A stretch of 64,000 nucleotides of DNA from Avena insularis (taxonomy: Eukaryota > Streptophyta > Magnoliopsida > Poales > Poaceae): the NCBI GenBank assembly GCA_023614405.1, contig CM042688.1:440252028-440316027 (forward strand), given 5' to 3'. This document shows positions 13,101 through 25,400 of this stretch, piece after piece. Position 1 is the stretch's first letter; each line of letters begins with the position of its first letter. The translations under genes were made by a program, and so were the position numbers. A model generated the notes under the pieces. That model was not told the DNA's origin. It was given only the letters and a program-made list of their open reading frames with translations, and made no database searches.

Positions 13101-14668
13101 ACTACGAGTTGTTTGAGCCATGCGAGTCGTAGAACAACATGTGTAGGGTATGTGAGTGTCTGATGGATAACGAGGTGCCTATACAACTTAACCTGAGTAG
13201 TAATGGGATAACTAATGAAAGTGGCATCGGTGAGCCATATTCGCTATTTGGTTTTCAGGCTCACTTGTGTCCCGTAAGACCCCGAGTACTTGATTCCTGT
13301 TCCAAGATTATTCGTGCTATCCACATCCGGGAGGCCTTATGGACCCCCCTGAGCCAGAGCTTGATTCATTCTTATTTCTTGGGGCCACAAACTAGTTTGA
13401 GGTTTTATTTACTATCCTGTACTTATGCCATGCTTTACTGCTTTATTTAAATTGTGCGAGGTACTGCACACTGTACTGTTTAGGAAAGCGGAGTGTTTTC
13501 ACGGTGTCGACAAGCCCAGTCACATTTTCGGGTTCCCAGTCGTTCACAGCCATTGACGCAAACCTTGAGTCCGTCTCGGAGTCAGCTAACTTCGCTATGG
13601 TATCTCAATGGGGTGGCCTCAAATATTTCTGAATCCTGTAATTGCTTTGTCGTGACTGCCTCGTTGGGTTTTGATTTGGTTTTTCCGAGGCATATCGAGT
13701 GTGTGTTGCTATTTGTGCACCCCTGCAGGGTAAAACTTTCTGAAAGCCGTGTCCGCGGTTATGGACGACTTGGAGCACAGTTTCTCGATCATAGACAAGC
13801 ATAACTAAAGTACCGCTTTTAATTTGACTAGACTAGGTACCTGACTAGTAAATAGTGCAATACTCACGGAATGGATAATAAAACTGCCAACGGATGGGGG
13901 TTGTTCGCCCGCTTCCTCGTCGGTAAGCGAGGAGGAGGATGGATCTGTTAAGATTACCGTTATCACTGTTATTATTAATTCACGGACATCCGTCTATCTC
14001 TGGTTAGGCGGATGGTTAGCGAGTATCTATAGAATTGCTAGGGTTTATCTTTTGCTGCAATGGCGTCACCCCAGGTTGTGTCCCCTTTAGAGGCATAAAG
14101 ACTTGCTGAGTACCCCTAGGGTCTCACACGATAAATTATTGGTTCAGATGAACAGGTACACTCGCAAGATGGATACTGGGTGGAAGAGACGGACGATGGG
14201 GGCAACGATCATTCGGTGTAGAGATTCCGGGAACGGGATCCGTGAGATCTGTATGGATGTGCTTATTTATGGGGCATCTTATGCCGATTTGCTTCTTATC
14301 CGTACTCGGATTTTGTCTTCCGCTTCCGCTTGATACTCTGTTGATTGATGTATGAGGAGATATCCTAAACTATTATATCTATCTAGGATATTTGGATCTT
14401 GCCGTATGGCGTTGCTATATTTCCTTTCTTTTTAGATGGACTGGCTCTGATGTACTGTTGTATGGTGGCTTGCATACATACTCATTTGTGTATGTAGTTG
14501 ATCCCTTTGCCTGCCGATTACGCCGCCCGTTCTTGTCCCGATGTTTGGAAATGGTTGGGACGACCGAAAGGTCTACCTGTGAGTGGCATTTGGGCCCCAC
14601 CGTACTATTTCAACCATTTCTGAACATCCAGGCTTGTACTAGGAGCGTAATTCACCGAGGTAGTTACA
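10135..14668 (+). repeat. Array LTR 2 (shared middle LTR)
   Basis: Serves as the 3' LTR of unit 1 and the 5' LTR of unit 2. It starts TGTAGCATCAC (one change from the other two) and ends TAGTTACA. At several informative sites, such as the block around 14230-14610, it agrees with LTR 3 against LTR 1. It carries intact palindromes CCCTGCAGGG (13721-13730) and CCGCGG (13753-13758). Confidence 0.9.
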
Positions 14669-17283
14669 ATTGGTATCAGAGCCATCCCGACCTTCAGGGT
14701 CTCAGCCAAATGGTCGTTGTCTGTCTAGCAAATATTTTGGTAGTTATGTATATTAGGGAAAAACAAAACGTGAGAGTAGGACTGCTTCCACTTTTCTTCT
14801 TACCCACCCACCACCCTTTTCTGGTAAGGAAGTATAACGTTTTCAATCCTCTTCTTAAAATTCAAACTAGGATTCACGTGTTCTGGGTTTCCGTAGTACC
14901 ATAGAAAGTGTGTGTGTGTGTGTAATCCCTTGTCTATCTGTTGCATCCAAGTTGTTATCTCTATCGGCCTTTTGGTTATCAACTGTTGGTACATTCCATA
15001 TTGACAGGCTTTTGAAAACCGGCGCGATCTATCTGACTCCTTGTTAACCGGTGCCATCTTCTTAAGGGTGTCCTTCCTTCTAGCAACTCCGCTTTCTGTG
15101 TAGAATCACTTATCAGGTAGAGAGGTAGAGTCACTAATCTTGATTCGTTATCTGATTTTGCGCATCTATCGGTATTTTAATGCCGAAAATTGCGGAAATT
15201 TTTTCTTTGATCCATCTGTGTTTCCACACTCCTTTTCAGTCGTGTGTGAAACATTATCTACCTTCCTTGTATCAGCATGTCCATGCTAACTCATTCTTTT
15301 GTCACCGGCGCTTAATCTTGGAGTTTCTTTTCATCTCCTTTTCTCTTGGGCTAATTACATAACATGTGTCGATCCGATGCTGGTGATTGTAATTTGGTTC
15401 TCGGCATAGCTATATTCCACTCATGATAGTGTCGATTGGAATATGGAAAATGCTACCACTCCGGATTGCCAAAGATACTCCTGTGATTTTGGGTACACCG
15501 TGATCCTATCTATGCTTATTCAAGCATCCTTGGAAATCCGGAGTTTCTCAAGGCACTACGGCGGTCTATCATCTGTTTATCATGCTGCACATCTTTTTCA
15601 ACTCCATATCTGCACATCTTGTTCGTCTCTGATAGCTCGTACCATAAGCAAAGCTATATCATCGGTTCTTATCCAAGATCTCTTTATCTTTGAAACCGGT
15701 GATCCGATCGACAATGTGAATCAGGTGACATCTCTTTTTCTTCCGAAGAACCAGATAATCTATTCTTCCAGTGCATCTTCTTCAATTCTGGAATTAGCAA
15801 GTCCATTGTTAATTCCATCTTCCATCTTCAATCAAATCCGGAGTTGTTCCTTGTTGGCAAGTTATCATCATCGTTTCGCTGAAGTTTTCCTCAAGACCGC
15901 TAAATCTCTCTCAATCTTTTCAAGAAGAACATGGAGTTCTTTCACCTCAGTCTCGTCAAGTGATCTTTGGAAACCCTCTTGTTCTATCATCTATGCTCAA
16001 TCCACCGGAGGCCATGAAGACTTTTCAGATCTTTCGTAATTCCTTCTGTTCAAGTGGTGCTATCTTTTTCTTTGTCTGTGGAATCTTGCAGTTCTTCTCC
16101 GTAATCTTCCTTCATATCTTTCCGGTGGCTTGGTATTTCCGACATGATGACAACATCATCACCCTTATCTATCTTGGACCCGGCGAATCGTTTGCATCTA
16201 TCCTTGTTTTCTAACGAAGTTCCATGAGTTTTTGTCAATACCTTCAGTCTGTTTTCGGTAGTTGGGTTGCATGGTTTTCTTATTCATGTGCAGAGTAATG
16301 CTTTGAGTGCGGGATGGAGTAGCTACCATACCACTACTCTTATCATTCGCTCTTGTACATTGAATTGGTGAATTAATGTGATTTCACTCATTCCACGGAA
16401 GTTAGAAGTGGCCTTTATCCCTCGATACTTTTACTTCTGTCCTTGTTTTTCCGGAGTGCTCTCTCGAAGAAAGTAATCAATAATCTCTTGTTGGTGATCT
16501 CGTCTTTTCCTACACGGAGCAAATCTTCAATTATCTGGTGGAAACAAACGCAAACTCTTTTCGGTCCTCGTCTTTCTACCGGTGCTCGACATCCCCAAAC
16601 AAGATGAAAGGAAGCTATCTCTCTCTCTGTTCCATCAATTCTTTTCTGTGGTAATCTGGCTTCACATCCATCTCTGGAAGTTATATCCGCGCACCTCAAT
16701 TGCGTGATCCTTCAGAGTATTACCGGCGCAACAAGCATCTAATCCGGCGATGTCTAGCTAAATCTTTCTGTTCATATCAAGGGACTCTATTGTTTGAAGG
16801 CAATATTGTTCCGAAATTCATTTCAAAAATCCGAGAGAGAATACGATGCTATTGTCATAGTGCTTCAAAACCTCTCCAATCTAGCTCTTTTCTTCCAGCG
16901 AGACAACGATTCATCCTCTCTAGTATCAGTAAATCTTTAATCTTAACGGTGTGCTTTTCTATATCCATGATACATCATCTTGTCCTTTCTTTCACAAGTG
17001 GTTCTTTTTCTTTTATCATGTTTCTTGAGAAAACCGGAGCTATGTCCATCCTATCCTTCTTGTCTCACGACAATCCTTCAACTCTTCTAACCGTTGTTTC
17101 TCAGGCAAAACGCAAGACTCGCAACAAGTCTAGCAAGTTTTGCATGGTGTAGTGGTCGCACCATTCAGTTCTCATCATCTTGGGGAACGTGAGGGTCATC
17201 TTCGTTCCGAACACCCGCCTCTTCTTGTGTTTTTTCTTTTCCTAGGAATCTCGGGGCGAGATTCTTGTTTAGTGGGAGAGAGT
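14669..17283 (+). other. Array internal region 2 (non-coding LARD core)
   Basis: Near-identical to internal region 1, with primer site 14671-14683, (GT)8 at 14908-14923 instead of (GT)11, and the pre-PPT hairpin at 17246-17264. Small indels near 15560 open a longer frame here (15443-16039, 198 codons) than in copy 1, where the same sequence is split; that argues against selection for this protein. The 150-codon frame at 16700-17152 is shared with copy 1 but has no recognisable domain. Confidence 0.8.
14671..14683 (+). promoter_or_regulatory. Primer binding site, array unit 2 (tRNA-iMet)
   Basis: Exact TGGTATCAGAGCC after LTR 2. It shows that the second unit kept all cis signals needed for reverse transcription. 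Confidence 0.95.
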
Positions 17284-20200
17284 TGTAGCATCCCAATTGT
17301 CTAACAATTGCAATGCTACTAGCCTAGTCTAGATAATGGCTACTTCAATATATAATTGTTGCATCATCATCATATCATGCTCATGTCATCATGCCACCTT
17401 GCATTTTAGCATCATATAAAACCCCTTTCTGTTTGGTCCTTATCTCATATGCATTGTTAATTGTTTTTGCCTCTTGATATTGTATTTGGTTCTTGATATA
17501 TTGTTAAATGCCCAAGTTGAGTTGGGGGCATATCTTTTATTGAACTCCACCACCTTTCTTGTCATCACCCCATCCTTCCACCATTCCACTAAATATGAGC
17601 TTTGCACTTTATTGGGATTTTACCTCTAGCTCATGTGGGTTGGGATGGATCCACTTCTATGTATACATGCTTCCATATATAATATATATTGTTCTCACAA
17701 TATGGATTATGTGGAGCCACATGGCCACCTTTGCAAGCTATGTGAGTATAATTCTTTGTCAAGATTTCACTTGGGTATTGTTTGAATCTATGCTCATGCA
17801 TGAATATATTTGGTGGCTAAATAATCATCTAGTGGAACCCCATACTAGTATAGCCATTTATATTCACCTATGCTTATTTTCATCCATATCATATGAGGAA
17901 TAAACTTGAAGCTTCTTGTTAGGCTTTGGTTCAAATTTGAACGCATGCATCACAATATAGTGCCCTTGTGAATTATGTTTGTTTTTAAAATATAAAGTGG
18001 CCTTGAGTTCCCATGCATGGGCCATGCAAGAATTACACCTCTTTCTTTCCATCTTTTATTTGAGTTGCTTTTGTTGCTTGTTTGTGAAGTGGGACCCAAT
18101 CACATCACCCTCCCTCTCTTATCCTCTATCTTTCACCTACCCCATCATCACCATACCCTCTCTACCACCACCTCTCACCTAGCTAAACCCTAAACCTAAC
18201 CCATGATCTACCCTACCCCTCCAAACCCTAGCCCGAGTCCTCTCTCACCCTAGACCGAGCCCATGCTCTATCTATACCCCCTCTCTCTCGGCCCCTCTAT
18301 TCTCTCTTCTTTGCCGGCCCCACCTGACCACCTGGCCCCACCTAGCAGCCTCTCTGCCTCCCCTTTCTTTGGCTTCAAGACAAGGAGAAAAGGAAGGAGA
18401 GAAAGATCTAGCCCGATCCCTCCCCCTCACCTTTTTCAAAAGCTACCACCCCATGTGCCTCTCTCCTCTCTCCCTTATCTCCTCAACCACCCCAGCTCTC
18501 CACAACCCCAGATCCGTCCAGGAGGCTCCCAGGTCCTCCTCTTCCTCCCTCCTTCCTCCCCTTGGCTCGCAAGCTCATCTCCATGCCCCAAAATCCTAGC
18601 CTCGGCCTCCCTCTGTCCTCGCTGATCCGGTGGACGTCAAGCCGATCCAGGGAGCACCAGGGTGCCCTCTGCTTCCTCTTCATCGCCTAGCCCAGCGGGA
18701 AGCCACCGAGAACCGCCGGAGGAGCCCCGCCGCCGCCATGCCCGTGAGCACCAGGACGCCTCCGGCCTGCTGCCTCCTCACTGATCTACGCCACCCCGAG
18801 CCCGCTAGCTGCACCGACGAGTCCCTGGTGAGCACATCGACCCCCTAGACATCGTCTCCCTTCCCCTCTCGCCGTGCCTCGCCGCCGCCTTCCGTCGAGC
18901 ACTCCGCGTGCGCTGCCGCGCACACGCTCGCAACGGCAGCAAAGCGCTGCAGTTCTGCCTCGTTCCTCGTGTTCGGCCCGGCAATTTCGCCAAGAGTTGC
19001 CCTCTGAACGAAAAGTGTAGCCGGATGTCCCCTCTCCAACTTTTGTTTTGGCCGCGATGCAGTATTTCCAGCGGATGCGTCGCCACCGTCGCCGGAACAC
19101 AGCCCGATCCGCCCGCTGTCGATTCACAACAGCAGCGGCGGCTGATGACCGTTTTCGCGTAACCCCTCCCCTTTTTCCCGCTTAAACCACGGTCCCCGCA
19201 CCTGCCCTCGTGTTCTTTTTGCAAATAGAACCTCGGAAGATCCACACCGTCACGAACAGATCCCTCCCAGCGCGCCTGGATTGCCCACGTGTCACTGGCC
19301 ATGGTAGCGTGTGGACCCGTTGAGCCGCCCCACATCATCCAACTGGGTAGCCCACCCATGGTGACAAAGTCCCCACGCCGATCTGTCGGCGTCACCGTGC
19401 TGAGTCAGCGCTGCCCGCTCGTCGATCGTGGCTGGTCCAGTCTGTAACAAAACTTTTTTCTGTTTAATTCAAACTTATTCAATTTAATTCAAATTCAAAA
19501 TTCAAATCTGTTTTAATGTATCTTTTAAAATATAAATCCAAATAATACAAATAATATATGTTTTCAAATCAGAAAAATGTGAGGATTTCAAATATGCAAT
19601 CTAAAATATATTTTGAACATTTAAAATTCCAAGTTGATTTAAATTACAATAAAATGCCCTTTTGTCTTAAATAATTAATAACTTTTGTCTTATAACTCCA
19701 AATTTAACAAATGATATGTCTACAATGATTAGCTCGACGAGACCTTTCTGTTTATGCATTCCATGGTTTGTTTTGAAGCATGCATCATATAAATATAAAG
19801 TATACAGCAACTATTATGAAGTTAAAATGTGGTTAAAACTCAATAAAATGATTTAATCTTGTATTCCACACCTCACCCATGCCATGCTACTTTATTGCCA
19901 TGCAAATTGTGCATCATTCATCATGGCATGATTGTTTGCTTGTCGCATTTATTCATATGCTTGGGCACTTTATTTATGTTGGCCCTTGTTTGTTTGGTTC
20001 TTCTTCGAATAGGCAATGAAAGGGGATATGTCAAGAGAACCAGAGCACTACCAGATCCATCCAGTGCTTCAAACTGAGCTGCCAGGCAAGCACTACCACA
20101 TGCTTGCATACATACAGTACCTATTGCCTCTATCTTATTCTTGCATCATTGAGTCGCGATTGCATTAAATTGAATCCCAAGTATTGCATAGCCTTTACTT

Positions 20201-21803
20201 TTAAACCCCACCGAAGCTTGTTCCTCCATCCCATGAGCCATTACTACAGGAGTTGTTTGAGCCATGCGAGTCGTAGAACAGCATGTGTAGGGTATGTGAG
20301 TGTCTGATGGATAACGAGGTGCCTATACAACTTAACCTAAGTAGTAATGGGATAACTAATGAAAGTGGCATCGGTGAGCCATATTCGCTATTTGGTTTTC
20401 AGGCTCACTTGTGTCCCGTAAGACCCCGAGTACTTGATTCCTGTTCCAAGATTATTCGCGCTATCCACATCCGGGAGGCCTTATGGACCCCACGAGCTTG
20501 ATTCATTCTTATTTCTTGGGGCCACAAACTAGTTTGGGGTTTTATTTACTATCCTGTACTTATGCCATGCTTTACTGCTTTATTTAAATTATGCGAGGTA
20601 CTGCACACTGTACTGTTTAGGAAAGCTGAGTGTTTTCACGGTGTCGAGAAGCCCAGTCACATTTTCGGGTTCCCAGTCGTTCACAGCCATTGACGCAAAC
20701 CTTGAGTCCGTCTCGGAGTCAGCTAACTTCGTTGCGGGTAGCTCAATGGGGTGGCCCCCTGAAATATTTCTGAATCCTGTAATTGCTTTGTCGTGACTGC
20801 CTCGTTGGGTTTTGATTTGGTTTTTCCGAGGCATATTGAGTGTGTGTTGCTATTTGTGCACCCCTGCAGGGTAAAACTTTCTGAAAGCCGTGTCCGCGGT
20901 TATGGACGACTTGGAGCACAGTTTCTCGATCATAGACAAGCATAACTAAAGTACCGCTTTTAATTTGACTAGACTAGGTACCCGACTAGTAAATAGTGCA
21001 ATACTCACGGAATGGATAATAAAACTGCCAACGGATGGGGGTTGTTTGTCCGCTTCCTCGTCGGTAAGCGAGGAGGAGGATGGATCTGTTAAGATTACCG
21101 TTATCACTGTTATTATTAATTCACGGACATCCGTCTATCTCTGGTTAGGCGGATGGTTAGCGAGTATCTATAGAATTGCTAGGGTTTATCTTTTGCTGCA
21201 ATGGCGTCACCCCAGGTTGTGTCCCCTTTAGAGGCATAAAGACTTGCTGAGTACCCCTAGGGTCTCACACGATAAATTATTGGTTCAGATGAACAGGTAC
21301 ACTCGCAAGATGGATACTGGGTGGAAGAGACGGACGATGGGGGCAACGATCATTCGGTGTAGAGATTCCGGGAACGGGGATCCGTGAGATCTGTGGGCGG
21401 GATGTGCTTATTTATGGGGCATCTTATGCCGATTTGCTTCTTATCCGTACTCGGATTTTGTCTTCCGCTTCCGCTTGATACTCTGTTGATTGATGTATGA
21501 GGAGATATCCTAAACTATTATATCTATCTAGGATATTTGGATCTTGCCGTATGTATGCTATATTTCCTTTCTTTTTAGATGGACTGCTCGATGTACTGTT
21601 GTATGGTGGCTTGCATACATACTCATTTGTGTATGTAGTTGATCCTTCGCCACGATTACGCCGCCGCTTGTCCCGATGTTTGGAAATGGTTGGGACGGCC
21701 GAAAGGTCTACCTGTGAGTGGCATTTGGGCCCCACCGTACTATTTCAACCATTTCTGAACATCCAGGCTTGTACTAGGAGCGTAATTCACCGAGGTAGTT
21801 ACA
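17284..21803 (+). repeat. Array LTR 3
   Basis: Starts TGTAGCATCCC and ends TAGTTACA, immediately followed by the TSD GTAGG. Blocks at 18900-19450 and 21380-21680 carry clustered small indels relative to LTR 2, while neighbouring kilobases are nearly unchanged. Confidence 0.9.
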
Positions 21804-21808
21804 GTAGG
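21804..21808. repeat. Target-site duplication GTAGG, right of the tandem array
   Basis: Matches 2967-2971 exactly and closes the array. The internal sequence of D resumes directly after it. Confidence 0.9.
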
Positions 21809-22436
21809 AGACTCCAACGACTCCCATAGGCTAAGTACGAATACGAGTAGTATATATAAGCCCCATAAGACATAGCTTCGTGGACACCATCTAAAGATTC
21901 CAACCCCAGTCTTCAAAACATCAATCCACGACTCCAAGAAGTAAGGACTAGGTCAACTCTCCGATCTACCCCAGTTTAATCCTAAGGGGAAAAGACTACA
22001 TCTTTCCCACCAAAATAGAGTAACCCTTCACTAGAAGCAAACCCAGGAGTATTGACCGTAAAATGTTTAATTAGGCTATGCTACGCCCCTAAAGAAGAGC
22101 CGTGGACCCTCAGAGAAAGGTACACCAAGCCATAGATTCTATCCTCCGACGAGTACCCCGTGAGGTTCAGCATCGAGATAGTATGCCCATTCTAAGCCCT
22201 CGAGATATAGAGTCCATAAGGAAAAGAAGGTCATCCCTCGCAATCGGGACTAGACTCTACTCAACTCTCCATGGATCTCGGAAGATTGAAGCTCAAGTTC
22301 ATCGGCAGAGTAGTCATGTTCAAAGACAGAGTCCGTAGGATAGTACGCGTAAGACACCTAGTATCAACCCGACTCAAAATCCCCTAATCCTACTCTCCTG
22401 AATCTCGAGACGAGATTCTTTTAAGGGGGAAAGGTC
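21809..22436 (+). other. Internal region of D, right part, with pre-PPT hairpin and PPT
   Basis: About 630 bp without a coding motif. It ends with GAATCTCG-AGA-CGAGATTC (22400-22418, perfect 8-bp arms) and a purine tract AAGGGGGAAAGG that primes plus-strand synthesis next to the 3' LTR. Confidence 0.75.
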
Positions 22437-25400
22437 TGTAACATCCCAATTTCAGCAACCCTGATTAGTTGTCCAGAATGCAAAAATCAGGGGGAACACA
22501 AACTTTTTCTTGTTTAATGCTGAAGTGTTTGCTTGCTATTTGGATATGCTTATGCATATGAATGTGTATTAGATGATATACTCCTTACCTTAACACCAGT
22601 TGACAAAAGCTACTTCCCAAAACAGTCTTGGCTTAATTTCTATATTCTCAAATGTTCTGGTATTTCAAAACCTGAGCCAAGAAGCCTTTGCAAACCAACT
22701 ATTTTAGTAGCTTCTATTGATCAAACTATGGAGAGCTATATAACATAATCTCCTTATGTTTTCAAGACAGAACCTTCTACTATTCTTATCTCTAGATTTA
22801 ACAAAACCTTTTTATGAAGCATTTGAATTCTACCCTTGGTAGAGATACCAAGGGACCCCCATATTATTCCAAACTACAACCTTTTCAAAATACCCATCCT
22901 TCCCTCAAGATAAGCTTGATGGTAACCCCAGTAGTAGGTCTGCTTAGTTTATAAGATGAATTGCCTTGATCTGCTGCTTGATTTGTTTGCTTAGGAGATA
23001 GTATGAGCTACTCTAGGAGCTCATCACTAGGATCAAGAGGTTTCCAAATCACCACACCCTAAGCAAGAATACAAAGCAAGATCTAATCTCTAGATACTAG
23101 GTGATCATCTAAAACCCTTAACCAGATCAATTCTGAAGATATCCCTTCTAGAAGTTTCCAAGTCGATGAAGACTAATATCAAGCATGGATCCCCTCTACT
23201 CAATATACACTTCAACATCATCCACTTGATGATGCTTGGGTACCTTGCAATCCATCAAAAACATCCCCTCTCATAATCTAGTCAAAAACCCTAAATCTAC
23301 CAAATTTGGCCAAGTCTGGAAAGCTATTTCCAACATCACCTTTTTGAAAGCCTCCCTTTCTCAACCCTTGTGCATTTTTGAAAATGCATCTAAACCATCC
23401 TAAGGACTAGCAAGGACCACTCTTGCCCTTGGTTAGATCATCCTCCAACCCACTTGTTCTTGATGGTTTTGCAGGCAAGAAAATAACTTTTCCTACAAAT
23501 CTTATCAACATGCCTACTTTGTCAGAAGCTCACACCATCATCCAACATTCTATGGACCAATCCCATGGTGAACTACTCCCTCCCACTTAAATAGGCCAGG
23601 GGTCACCCCAACTCCCCTCCCTGGCTCATTTGCCTCCCTCCCACTCCACCTCACTTCCCTGAGCCCCCTCTCCCTCTCCACTGCCGTGTGCTTCTCGAGA
23701 GAGAGAGAGAGGAAAGAGTCTCGAGCTCCTCCATCTAATCGAGCTAAGCTCCCTCCTCCCTGCTCCTCCCTCGCTGCATGTCATCATGCTGAGATCCCCT
23801 TCCCCACCTCCATCTAACCCGACCTCTTTTTCTACCCAGGACCACCCCTGCTGTTGGCCTGGACCGGCACCGACGAGCTCGACTTGGTCGTCGTTGCACA
23901 AGCCATTTCCAGCCACGGAACCGGCTGCTGCTGCCCCTCTCCTGGTCCGCCGTCGTCGACCGTGTCGCTCTGTCGCCTCCCTGACCTCCCCCGAGCCCCA
24001 GGTGAGCCGCGTCGGTCCCCAAGCTCTGCTAGGGTTTGAGCCCGCTAGCGCCGTCGTGGGGTGGACGACGAACGCAGGCCGTCGATCCCCCCTTTAATCC
24101 AAGGGCCAGCATGCCCCGGTACCTCTTCGCTTCTCTGAGTCGATGACACCCGGGTCCCACTCATCATCTTCAAAACTGGCTCACATTGCCGCTTCAGCAA
24201 GGCGAATCCTAGCTCGGCCCATTCCTCCGTAGATCATGCCCAGTAGCCCCTGTCCTTTTTCTTTTCTATATCCTTTCCAGATCTGCAAGATTACCTATTG
24301 ATTTAAATGCAAATAAAAATTGAAAGTAATACTTTTACCTAGATCTAAATTTTACCATGTTCATGTGTGTTTTGTGCAACATGCAAAACTGGTCTTTTGC
24401 CAAATTTTTATTATTATTTATTGGCAATTAATCTACTAAACTATATGTTTGGCACTAAATAATTTCCTCAGGAAGCTACACTTATCCTAATGTAGTGAAA
24501 CAAACTCTCCCATTGTAGGTATTCCCAATACCTATTTCTGAAGAGTGGTCCATTGCCATTTGGAGCTATGGAGTATCTTTTACAAAAATAACAAAAACCA
24601 GACCAATCTGACTTTAGAAAATTCCCTAGGTCAAACCAAAGGTTGTATTGACCTATTTCAAACTCCCAGAGAAGTGGTACATCAATACCTATCAAAAACC
24701 AGGAGATAAGGATTTATTGATCCACTGTTGAAATTTAGTGAATTAAATACTTCTGTAGGTGGTATTATCACTAGATAAATCATTCTAGAAGTTTGGCAAC
24801 TCCAAAAATACTATTTTCAAATCCTACGAGAAGGTATTTGTAATACCTATCCAACTACCTTGACCTCATACCATTTGGACCTGTAGATTTAATTTGGTGA
24901 AAAAGACAAAACAGCTACAGAACTTCCTTTGGGAATTTCCTGAGGGCATTCTGGTAATTATTTTGGAGTGATTCCAACTCTCAGTGTTTCAGTACATAAA
25001 TATCTACAAAATCCTCCAAGGAAATAATGTTTGGAGCTCCAAAACTTCTCTGGTGATTTATTCCCTAAAACTAGAGTTTTTCCCACTAGAAAATTTATTA
25101 TAAATCAATGGAAATTGATAATTTGGTGAAACCAATTTTGTTGGTTTCATATTATCACTACCTACCTGATGGAGTCATTTGTATATAATGATATCCTCCA
25201 GAACCTAGCCTTGATCCAAAACCCCTCTCTCAAGTAGTTTCTAGACAATACATCACCAAGGCAAATCCACAAAGGCAATTAAAGTATTCCCGAATGCTAT
25301 GACCTTAATCTAACAAAACCTACTGAATTTAATGATTTGTTGTATGTTTGTTTGCTGTATTGAAAAGATTCTTGTATGCCTGGTGTTGATTGTGGCCTTT

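Larger units (their letters stand above)
2972..21803 (+). mobile_element. Tandem LARD array: LTR-internal-LTR-internal-LTR
   Basis: Three copies of one LTR (4544, 4534 and 4520 bp) alternate with two copies of one internal region (2619 and 2615 bp). Each internal copy starts with a tRNA-iMet primer site and ends with a hairpin and purine tract. A single TSD (GTAGG) flanks the whole 18.8 kb, and no target duplication lies at the inner junctions, so these are not two independent insertions. There is no gag or pol. Unequal recombination between LTRs of related copies is the simplest origin. The outer shell is element D. Confidence 0.9.

Noticed and set aside
23786..24097. 103-codon ORF as a captured gene fragment
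   Set aside because: No domain; the 5' LTR equivalent is off the window, so it cannot be tested; composition explains the openness.
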